Assembly (NCBI RefSeq): GCF_041146395.1
Contig: NC_090989.1
Location: 120,155,501 to 120,219,500, forward strand
Direction of reading: 5' to 3'
DNA length: 64,000 nt
DNA from: Eulemur rufifrons
Taxonomy: Eukaryota > Chordata > Mammalia > Primates > Lemuridae
The notes under the pieces were generated by a model. It worked only from the letters and a program-made list of their open reading frames with translations. It was not told the origin of the DNA and did no database searches. Every line of letters starts with the position of its first letter. The stretch's first letter is position 1. The position numbers and the translations under genes were made by a program. Below, piece after piece: positions 26,441 to 35,579 of this stretch.

Positions 26441-26843
26441 CAAGTCAGAAGCCTTAGGCTCGAAGGCCCTGCTCCAGTGTTGTCACACCTCTATCAGCAG
26501 GGGTGGGTGATGGATCTTAAAACGTTCAGAGGTCTTCTCACAAAATAAAGATTCTGGGAAGGAGAATAATTAAAGAAAAATTGGTATCTCTATCATCAAA
26601 AACGAGGCCCAGCACCTTCTTACATTGACACTTTCACTGTAGGAGTGATCATAGGAGAGGGTAGGTAGATAATAGGTAAGGTAGACCTCAGACAACTGCA
26701 GTGATCTCTCCACAGTGGACCTGCCCTAGATTGCTCAGGGGAGTTTCCGAGAGGATAACTGACTAGTTATTTAGACAGACCTTGCAGGTAGTTATTTCTA
26801 TGATGGGAGTCATCCAATAGAAAAGATGGTGTGAAACCTGTCC

Positions 26844-27230
26844 GTGATGTCAACTGAAGTGATTAATGACATTCCCTCGGTCCTGGAAGACCTTCAGGTT
26901 AGCCTTAACTCATTGGCCAGGGTACTTATGGTTGACAGAATTGCCTTAGTCTTTCTCCTTGTGGGCCAGGGTAGAGTCTGTGCCATCACTAGTACATCCT
27001 GCTATGTCTGGGTCAATATCTTGGGGCCAACTTGAAAGGTCAATACAAAAACTTAAAGAAAAGCCAGCTGGCTTTCTAAGGTAAACCTGACAACTTACGG
27101 GATTTGTTCAACTGGCTGTGGCTGGGACTCTGGGGGCACAGTTGAAGTACACTGCAAGTTGGCCTCATCCTATTGATGCTGGCCTTAATTAGATGCTGTA
27201 TGAGCCAAACTGAATGGACTTGGTCTCAGC
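26844..27230 (+). pseudogene. ERV env: transmembrane (TM) subunit remnant
   Basis: An open stretch at 26844-27035 (63 codons, GTG then ATG, so not a real start) resembles the TM ectodomain of gammaretrovirus-like envelopes. It has a leucine-rich heptad region, then the conserved Cys-x6-Cys (residues 46 and 53) with the adjoining third Cys replaced by Tyr (54). Past a stop, another frame to about 27210 shows a KLKEKASWLSK-like membrane-proximal segment and a hydrophobic stretch. The surface subunit is not recognisable. Broken and without a start or signal peptide; not an expressible envelope. Confidence 0.55.
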
Positions 27231-27426
27231 CTCAACTAGTCTGATTAACTGAAGTGGCCAACAGTGGGGTATTCATGGGAAGAGTCTCCAGAATACAAGA
27301 TGCTATAGAAATGAGCAATGGACATGGTTTGGAGACAGTCCTCCATGGGTCTCTTGCATTTTTGCACATCTCATGAGCAATGCACTTACAGCCCTTTGTT
27401 TTGGACTCTATTTCCAAGGAAGCTTA

Positions 27427-27480
27427 TATAGTGACCAATCTTGGAAGATATAGTGTTTCCTTCTGAGCTAAGGATAGGTT
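27427..27480 (+). repeat. Partial direct duplication of the LTR 5' end
   Basis: The stretch caatcttggaagatatagtgtttcc..tctgagc just upstream of the 3' LTR repeats the first ~55 bp of that LTR (cttggaagat..agtgtttccctctggagc). Either a tandem slip or a small rearrangement at the LTR edge. Confidence 0.6.
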
Positions 27481-27839
27481 TGCTTATAATCTTGGAAGAT
27501 AGAAAAGATAGTGTTTCCCTCTGGAGCAGAGGGCAGGCACATTTAAATGCATTGTAAAAGATTTGGGTTCCCTAAGCTCAGGGTTCTTCTTCTGTAATGC
27601 AACCTGTTATGTGTGCGGTGGTCACCTGGCCCTTTTCATGTCACTACGTGGGAATTGGGGCTTGGGGGAAGTGGTGCAAAAATACTGGTACTCTGGCTAC
27701 TATTGCTGTGAGTAATAAATGATCCTTCATCTCTGAGCCAGGAGTCTCAGGTTTTCTACTAGCATCCATAAAACTGTGACAGGTTAACTTATTAACTTGC
27801 AAGAAGGGTAAACTCTCAGACACCATTCTGTTCTTGACA
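27481..27839 (+). repeat. ERV 3' LTR (359 bp)
   Basis: Begins tgcttataatcttgg and ends ttcttgaca. Length agrees with the 5' LTR to 3 bp, and the two align along their whole length at roughly 75% identity by eye. Confidence 0.8.
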
Positions 27840-27843
27840 CATT

Positions 27844-28863
27844 CCAAGCAGCCACTACTAATCAGTTGGAGTTGGTACATGAGATGAATCCAACTCTCGG
27901 TCCTTGGCCCAGAGAGTATGAAGAGGGCAGTCGGCATGTGATAGATAAGAAAAGGCCAGGACTAGCAGGTTCACCACTGCGAGGAGATAAGGGGGAAAAG
28001 GAAGAGCACAAGGGCATGGCCACACCAGTGGTGCCTGTGATAGAGCACTTCATCTTTAGGTATGCCACAGAAAGCTTTTAACTTAATATGAAACAGGATT
28101 TAGATCTGACTTCTTCCTGCTTTATTTAGTAACAGTAGTTTTGTTTGACCTGTCTTCAGTCTTGCTAGAGGTAAGCCAGGTTTCCATGAGGAGATTGAGA
28201 AAAGCTTGTCATCACCTTTCCATGTCTGTTTCTGTGTCTTTTTCTCTTTCCCAGGTACCCTTTTTCCCTAATGAAAACCTGTTTGCATGGGAGAACCCAT
28301 TAACAGTCAGTTACACCCTAGTGTTTATTCAAATCACTGGACTGCTATTTCGCGTGGAGAATATTCTTTGACCCTTAGCTCTATTTTTGGAAAGAATGGC
28401 TCTTTCACGCAGAAGACATTCACAGCATTTCAGAGCAGGCAGAGATATTTGGGAGGGTCTCCTGGTGCCCTTACCCCGTACTATGTAGGCAGCAACTCCA
28501 CCTTGTCTACCTGATGGTCGGGGATACTGATGGCTGGCTCCCTTGTGCCCCTTCCCCACTATGAACAACCCTTAGTCTCCTAAAATAAAGTTGTACTAAC
28601 CCAAAACTGTAAAGAAAATAAATCTAGTTATATATCACCTTATGGAGTCTTTTGCAAATCTCCACCAGCTGGAATACCTCATATCTTAATTTTCATGCTA
28701 AGGGGCTCTTTTCAGAAATTTGTAGAATATCTGAAGGAAGAGAGAATTTTTAAGCAATTCTCATCCTAATTAAGCTGGTCCATTTTTTTAAGAAATGGGT
28801 ATGATTATCTCAGAGATTAATTAAGATTGTTAAAGGTGATGGTGGACCAGAACCCAAATGTTC
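27844..28863. other. Unassigned sequence between ERV and inverted duplication B
   Basis: No repeat or gene recognised. Frames on both strands at 27860-28080 and 28287-28568 are short and without family likeness. Confidence 0.5.
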
Positions 28864-29508
28864 CTATAAATTCTTCTCCCCTGGCTTGGAATGAACATAT
28901 CATGAGCAAAAGGGCAGAGGTTATTAAAGTGAATGAGGTCATTGCCTTTTACAGTTGATGGTGACTTTTCACCTTGAGGCATCAGGTAAGGGAGAGGAGG
29001 AGAAATCTTCATTGCCTTCACATTTGGATCATAGAATACATTCCCTAATGTAGTATGAAATATCATCCTAATGAATTGATCTTAAACACAATGCTTATCA
29101 GAGTCATGAACAGAGTGCCTGGAAGTCCAGGACTGCTCCTGCCATGACATCAGACATCATACAGGGAAAGTAGTTAACATCCAATGCCTCATTTCAAAGG
29201 GTTTAATGGCTCTGAAAGTCGTGAAGAATGAGTTCACACTTTACTAAGAAATGCCTCTAAAACTACTGTATTTTTATTTTCAATTAAGGAGAAAAAAAAT
29301 ATTGTCCACTGGGCCTTGAAAGCTCTCAGACTTTTGGGCTTGAAGCAAGGTATCCTGGGACAACCCAGGAACTGGATCTTTCCAGCTAAATGAGATCAGA
29401 TCGTACAGAACCCGACTGAGAGTGTGTGAGGGACAGGCTTTTGGGGATTCAGCTCCCACTCTTGTCTCCTGCCCTGGAATAAACATTTCAGAAAGGGCTT
29501 TGTTCTCC
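28864..29508 (-). repeat. Inverted duplication B, left arm (645 bp)
   Basis: Reverse complement of 29737-30383. Hand alignment finds about 11 substitutions, one 1-bp indel (A8 versus T7 run) and one 3-bp indel (CTT): roughly 98% identity. No transposon family recognised. The minus strand has an open stretch 29280-29597 that runs past the arm into the spacer, so this arm is continuous with its flank on that side. Confidence 0.96.
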
Positions 29509-29736
29509 TGCAGGACAGAAGGGCCATGCTCCAATGGGAGGGCTATCTCTCCCAGGCTTTCTTGTTGTGCTTGGATCACTTGGGTATGATGTTGCACCTC
29601 TTGCTTACTAACAGAACCAATTTTTTTCAGGTATCCAGCTTTCAGGTGCTGGGCCCCTCCTTGGTCCCAGGAGATAAATCTCTATTAGTATGAATCGATC
29701 ATGTTAATTACATTCTCCTTGTCAGTGACTACTTTA
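29509..29736. other. Spacer of inverted duplication B (228 bp)
   Basis: Single-copy sequence between the arms, without internal symmetry I can see. A short spacer with 645-bp arms means a transcript or single strand could fold into a long hairpin. Confidence 0.85.
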
Positions 29737-30383
29737 GGGGAACAAGGCCCTTTTTGAAACGTTTATTCCAGGGCAGGAGACAAGAGTGGGAGCTGAATCC
29801 CCAAAAGCCTGTCCCTCACACACTCTCAGTCGGGTTCTGTACGATCTGATCTCATTTAGCTGGAAAGATCCAGTTCCTGGGTTGTCCCAGGATACCTTGC
29901 TTCAAGCCCAAAAGTCTGAGAGCTTTCAAGGCCCAGTGGACAATATTTTTTTCTCCTTAATTGAAAGTAAAAATACAGTAGTTTTAGAGGCATTTCTTAG
30001 TAAAGTGTGAACTCATTCTTCTTCACGACTTTCAGAGCCATTAAGCCCTTTGAAATGAGGCATTAGATGTTAACTACTTTCCCTGTATGATGTCTGATGT
30101 CATGGCAGGAGCAGTCCTGGACTTCCAGGCACTCTGTTCATGACTCTGATAAGCATCGTGTTTAAGATCAATTCATTAGGATGATATTTCATACTACATT
30201 AGGGAATGTATTCTATGATCCAAATGTGAAGGCAATGAAGATTTCTCCTCCTCTCCCTTACCTGATGCCGCAAGGTGAAAAGTCACCATCAACTGTAAAA
30301 GGCAATGACCTCATTCACTTTAATAACTTCTGCCCTTTTGCTCATGATATGTTCATTCCAAACCAGGGGAGAAGAATTTATAG
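29737..30383 (+). repeat. Inverted duplication B, right arm (647 bp)
   Basis: Inverted copy of 28864-29508. Four of the differences fall in the first 24 bp (29737-29760); the remaining ~620 bp are about 99% identical. Similarity ends sharply after gaagaatttatag. A 74-codon frame at 29786-30010 (GTG/ATG start) corresponds to the one in the left arm; I recognise no protein family in it. Confidence 0.96.
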
Positions 30384-30932
30384 TTGTGTTTATTAACACA
30401 ACGGAATTCTGGCCAATGGGATAGAAGTGAAGTCTGTGTGTCAGGGAGTGTGATTCTTGGAATGTTTTTCTTACTCTTAAAAAGAGATACAGAAAAAGAT
30501 GTTCTCTGTAGGTCTTTGGGTGGTGTTATGTGAGGATGAGACACTTGGAGCAGCTGCAGCCACATTGTCACCATGAGAATTCAAGCCTGAAGACAAAGGG
30601 CAGCATGCTAAGGATAGCAGAGCCAAAAGATAGACGGAAAGAACCTGGCTCCTGGCTGACATGATTGAGCCACTGAATGAAGCTGACTGCCCCAGTTCCA
30701 AACTTCGTGTTATGTGAGCTAAGCACCCTTATTAAGTTTTTTTGAGATGTGTCTTGTATTACACACAGCCGAAAGGATTCCATACTGACATCCAGTTACC
30801 ATCCTTATCTCCCACTTTCCGTATTTCCTCACCTTGCCCTCCTTTATGAAGATTTACTTCTTAATAGATGGGCGGCACTTGCAAGCTCAAACATCCACCT
30901 GGATCTCACAATGGTTGGCCTTTTATGAGGAC
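30384..30932. other. Unassigned, probably old LTR or DNA repeat
   Basis: The end of the stretch (gagctaagcaccc..attaag, then ttacacacagccgaaaggattcc) looks like the terminus of an old mammalian repeat, but I cannot name it. No gene. Confidence 0.35.
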
Positions 30933-30940
30933 ATGTAGAG

Positions 30941-31411
30941 CTGCAGTCCCCAAACCTTGGGCCGCCAACTGGTACCCATCTGTGGCCTGTTAGGAACCAC
31001 GCTGTACAGCAGGAGGTAAGCAGAGGGGGAGAGAGTGAAGCTTCCTCTGTGTTTATAGCTGCTCCCCATCACTTGCATCACTGCATAAGCTCCGCCTCCT
31101 GTCAGATCAGTGACGACATTAGATTCTCATAGGAGCATGGACCCTACTGTATGTAAACTGTGAATGTGAGGGATCTAGGTTGAGCGCTCCTTATGAGAAT
31201 CTAATGCCGGATGATCTGAGACAAAACTGACGCAGTGACGCTAGCACTGGGAAGCTGCTGCAAATACGGATTATCATTAGCAGAGAGGTTTGATTGCACA
31301 ATAAATGTAATGTGCTTGAATCAGCTCAAACCCCACCCACCCCGCCAAACCTGTGGAAAAATTGTCTTCCTTGAAACTGGTCCCTGGTACCAAAAAGGTT
31401 GGGGACCGCTG
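30941..31411 (+). mobile_element. MER1-type hAT-Charlie element
   Basis: Non-autonomous element with ctgcagtccccaaacc start, ctgtggcctgttaggaacc, ctccgcctcctgtcagatca, ggttgagcgctccttatgag and a terminal ccaaaaaggttggggaccgctg inverted repeat. Exact 8-bp target duplication atgtagag at 30933-30940 and 31412-31419. No transposase. Confidence 0.93.
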
Positions 31412-32139
31412 ATGTAGAGGATGGAAATTCTCCAAACTTTCTTTGAAAGCTTCTAGATTGTTCATAAGGAAATGCCTTTATAGTAGCAAACTGATAAATG
31501 TCAGTGGCATTCTTCCTTCAGAGTGAAGCAAGACATTCGTGAAATTTCAGAGGAATGCCACGGACCTGGGCTTTTTGGCAGAGCACTTCCTGGTGGCCCA
31601 TTTTCACTTGTTTACCTGTCTCATCCTCTGATTAGGGTCACAGTGTCTCACACTGCAGGATTCTTCTCTTGGCTGATATGGCTTGCCTGGGAGAGGGGAG
31701 TTAGGTCACTGTAAGGATGGGAAGACCTCAAGAAATTTTATTTCTTAGAGCCTTTTGCTTTTTCTTCCTCAACCTGGAAAAACAGGAAAATAAATCCCCT
31801 ACACATTTCTGAATTTTTTTCTTCCCTAGTCCTCACATTTCTTAATATATCAAACATGATAACTTTATGAGCAACCAAGTTATACATAATACATTTTATG
31901 TTCTTAAGTGTATCAAGTGATTTTAGATCTGAAAAGGATGCGAAAAACCAAGAACAGACAGTGCCCAATTTGTAAATTAACCTGGGCGTATAACTTTTTT
32001 TTTAAAAAGTGGGTTTCTTGAACTCAGAATTCTTTTTCTTATAGAAACAATGGTGGTTGAGTTCCAAAAGCACACATAATCCATAATGTGCTGTAGCCTT
32101 GTTATTTACTAACCATACTAATAAAGTTAATGCTTTATG

Positions 32140-32300
32140 AACATCTCTTATGTCCCAGACTCATTACTCTGGTCTTTATACATGTTATCTCAATGATTTA
32201 ATTCTCATAACTCTCTATATCAAAGGCAACCAAAGCTCAGACAGGTTAGTTAACTTGCCCAAGGACACGCAACATGTATATGGTAAAACTAGGACCCTGT
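32140..32300 (-). repeat. MIR, antisense
   Basis: catgttatctcaatgatttaattctcataac, agctcagacaggttagttaacttgcccaagg, then acgcaacatg..ggtaaaactaggaccct follow antisense MIR. Confidence 0.75.
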
Positions 32301-32504
32301 GGTCTCTCTGGCCCTGGAGCTGGTTGTTTTTACATTCACCCTGCCCTCCTGATGGGCTCAATCACCATCTGCATTAATGTTTTTATGAAAAAATGCATTC
32401 CAAATTCTATTTGCAATGCCAAGAGCACATCTTTCAGCCCTGGCAGCTAAAGTCCCTCTTTGCCCTTCCAATTTCCCTGTTTTTCTTCTAAATAGCCTAG
32501 GAAA

Positions 32505-32555
32505 AGAAAGAGAGTGATAGAGCAAGAGAGAGAGAGAGGGAGGAGGAAGGGGAGA
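32505..32555. repeat. Purine-rich (GA)n tract
   Basis: aagagagagagagaggga and flanking G/A sequence. Confidence 0.8.
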
Positions 32556-33318
32556 GAATGAATCAGTGTGATGGGTTGGCCCGACATGAACCGCATACTG
32601 TCATTTTCCAGACAGCCTGTGCCCCTCTCCAGCCTTTCACACTCACTGGCTCCCCCACCCCCACTGGGTAGCTGAGCTGGAGATGCACACACTGCTCATT
32701 ACATTTCTGCTGCTTTTACCACCTGTTTACAGCCCAACCACTGACACAAGCTTGATGAAAGGGCTTGGTGATTATTCAAATCCTAGATTGGACCAGAACT
32801 TAACTTTGAAAATATTCCATAAAATGTGGCTTTAAAACAATTGTAGTGAAATTTCTGATGGCCCCCCATGCCTCCCAATTGGCATCTCACCAAGTGAGGA
32901 CCATCATAATTTTCTTTATGCCTCATCTCACCTATTTCACTCAGCCCTCATCTCCTGTCTCTAGATCAGCCATCTTCTTCCCACCAGGTTAATCTCTTTT
33001 TTTTTTTCTAATGCTTCTGAAAGTGTTGGGAGTCTTGTAAAATCTGTCAAGCTGTCTCAATGCCTCCAGTTGGCCTACATCTCACCCAATGTGCTGTCAT
33101 GGTTTCTTATTTTTTAAAAATCTTCCAGTCAGGTTTTGTAGTTTCCCTTGAGAGCAAGTTACAGCCCACCCCTCTTCCTTAAAAGCAAGCCCTGATTTCT
33201 CCTGCTGCCCTATGACTATCTTGTTATGCATTTTTTGCTGGTATCAGGAAGACCTGAAACTATCTCATTTGCCTTTTGTTATTAATATTACAAGGAGGAT
33301 GCACAATTTAGTTTATGG

Positions 33319-33692
33319 CAGCAGTCCCCAACCTTTTTGGCACCAGGGACTGGTTTCATGGAAGACTATTTTTCCATGGACCAGTGGGGGGTGGGTGGGG
33401 ATGGTTTCAGGATGATTCAAGCATGTTATATTTATTGTGCACTTTATGTCTATTATTATTACATGATAATATATAATGAAATAATTATACAACTCACCAT
33501 AAAGCAGAATCTAATGTTGCTGCTGATCTGACAGGAGGCAGAGCTCAGGTGGTGATGCGAGTGATGGGGAGTGGCTGCAAAAACAGATGAAGCTTTGCTC
33601 ACTTTCCCACTGCTTACCTCCTGCTGTACGATCCAGTTCCTAACAGGCTACGGATCGGTACCGGTACCGGTACCGGGGGTTGTGGACCACAG
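33319..33692 (-). mobile_element. MER1-type hAT-Charlie element, antisense
   Basis: Antisense relative of the element at 30941: cagtccccaacctttttggcaccagg start, ctgatctgacaggaggcagagctcagg, taacaggctacggatcggtacc near the other end. Exact 8-bp target duplication gtttatgg at 33311-33318 and 33693-33700. Three CGGTAC units (33656-33673) sit in its terminal region. Confidence 0.93.
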
Positions 33693-33700
33693 GTTTATGG

Positions 33701-34885
33701 AATATTTTGGAGCTGGCTTTCTGCTCCTTTTCTTTCCATTTCCTGGATTTCCCCCCTAATTTTGCTAATCTTCAGTGCTCTTACCAAAGGGGAAAAATAA
33801 GGCAGGGAGAAGGCAAAGCATGATGCTTCAACCAAGGGAAGTTTTTGCAGCTGGTTGGCTATGAGGAAGAGTTTCCATTCTCCATGGACTTTCCCATTTT
33901 CACAGATAGTTGGGAATTGGCTTTATAAAGTGGAAGATGACATGAAAAACAAAATAGAAAAACTTTCTCAACATAATGGCACTGAAAATATATACAATCT
34001 AATGAATGCTTGGCTAAGAGATTATCCAGGATTTTTAGGAAAGAATGATTTAAAATTATCGCCAATATGAGTGAAAAGTGTTCCCTTTGGGAGCTGAGGA
34101 TCCGTGGTCTTCAAAGACCTTCACTGCCATTAGTTGATTAATTAATTCATTAACACCTCGTAGAGCACAGGATATTGACTCCATATGGCACTGAGCAGGC
34201 AGTTTGATTTCTTTAGAAAATTTCTCTCATACGAAAGCACAGAAATAGTAAATAATTAAGCTCTAAGCTGCCTCGTTGTGATCTTTTATTGATCAAGGCA
34301 GAGATTTGAGAGGAAGAAGGCTTCAGGCACTCACTCTAACCTAACTCTATTTGCCCCACGATGACATGTTACTGTGAGATGCTTGTTCTTATTATAAAGC
34401 CTTTAAGGAAGAAAATAAGCCCACAACATGTTTATGGCTTGCGTTACTTCTGTCCGAGGTTAATCGCCCCAGTCTTGAACACTGAGTGTTTTCTGGGGAC
34501 TCCCATGAGGCCACAGGAAGTGATATGACAAGTGTGCTGCCTACTGCCTTCTGAGTCCTGGCTTCATTAAGCTGTATCTTAATGCCTTTTTTTCCCCTAA
34601 TAAAGCCATTAGGACAATGACTTATGATTGTGTAGCTCAGTGAGACCTCCAGGGAATGAAGATGGGGGTGTGAGCAGAAGGGCTTGAATGTGAATCAATG
34701 ACAAAGTGGCCTGAGCCTTTCTGCTGGGTGGGATTTTTTCTATTTCCCTCTCAGGGCCCTGTGTTGCCCCCACCTTCAATCCCTGCTCACCACTCAGCCA
34801 ACTATCTACCTCCCCCCTCCATCTCCAGGTGGATCCAGGTGGGAAAGAGGGCCATTAAAGTGGGATCAGCAGCTGTCCCAATGTC
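33701..34885. other. Single-copy intergenic DNA
   Basis: Nothing nameable. The 34130-34160 patch ttgattaattaattcattaa is AT-rich and may be regulatory or simple sequence. Confidence 0.5.
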
Positions 34886-35182
34886 CAAAACCTTTTCCCT
34901 TCTCTCGTCCTGCTCCATCCAGTTCCCTTCACTGCTGTGTGTTCTTTAAGCTACTACCCTCTTTCTCTTCCCAGCAAAGCTTCTTGAAAGAATTATCTAC
35001 ATCTACTATCTCTATATTCCCACCTCCTGGGCACCTCCCAAGCTGGTGACAAAGCTCATCTCACTCCTCTGGAGGGTAAACATAATGGACAATCACATGA
35101 TTTATCTCCTGCTGGGAGGCTTTGGAAAGTGTCCACAACTCCTTCCTTAATATCTCCTCCTTTGGCTGCTCTGGCAACTCTT

Positions 35183-35579
35183 TTCTTTTTTTTATTTCAG
35201 CACATCACAGGGGTACAAATGTTTAGGTTACATACATTGTCTTTGCCTCACCCTAGTCAGAGCTTCAAGCTTGTCTGTCCCCCAGATGGTGCACACCACA
35301 CCCATTAGGTGTGAATATACCTGTCCCCTCCCCCCACCTGCCTGACACCCGATGAATGTTACTACTATATGTGCACATAACTGTTGGTCAATTAATAGTG
35401 ATTTGATGGTGAGTACATGTGGTGCTTGTTTTTCCATTCTTGTGATACTTCACTTAGTAGAATGGGTTCCAGCTCTATCCAGGATAATACAAGAGGTGCT
35501 ATATCACCATTGTTTTTGTGGCTGAGCAGAACTCCATGGTATACATATACCACATTTCATCTTCTGCTGAATGATTATT
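35183..35579 (-). repeat. L1 3' segment (end of ORF2, 3' UTR, A-tail), antisense
   Basis: On the minus strand it runs from a TATATGTATACCATGGAGTT-type ORF2 end through the 3' UTR to the A-tail at 35183. It is not inverted relative to the insertion direction. Confidence 0.88.

Larger units (their letters stand above)
23988..27839 (+). mobile_element. Decayed class I endogenous retrovirus (ERV1-like)
   Basis: A two-LTR provirus much shorter than a full ERV. Order: 5' LTR (23988-24343), tRNA-Ser-like primer site (24348-24367), internal region with reverse transcriptase remnant (about 25940-26077) and envelope TM remnant (26844-27230), 3' LTR (27481-27839). The 4 bp catt precede (23984-23987) and follow (27840-27843) it, as expected for class I. 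A hAT element and a MaLR LTR are nested inside. All genes are broken by stops and shifts; gag and integrase are not recognised. LTR divergence of roughly 25% by eye makes it old. Confidence 0.75.
31420..33310. other. Unassigned intergenic DNA with a MIR and a GA tract
   Basis: No exon seen. A MIR lies at 32140-32300 and a purine-rich patch at 32505-32555. 32860-33200 is C/T-rich and may contain a worn L2 piece. Confidence 0.45.

Noticed and set aside
33656..33673. Tandem CGGTAC units, looking like a designed or regulatory array.
   Set aside because: They fall in the MER1 terminal region, whose consensus contains GGTACC palindromes.
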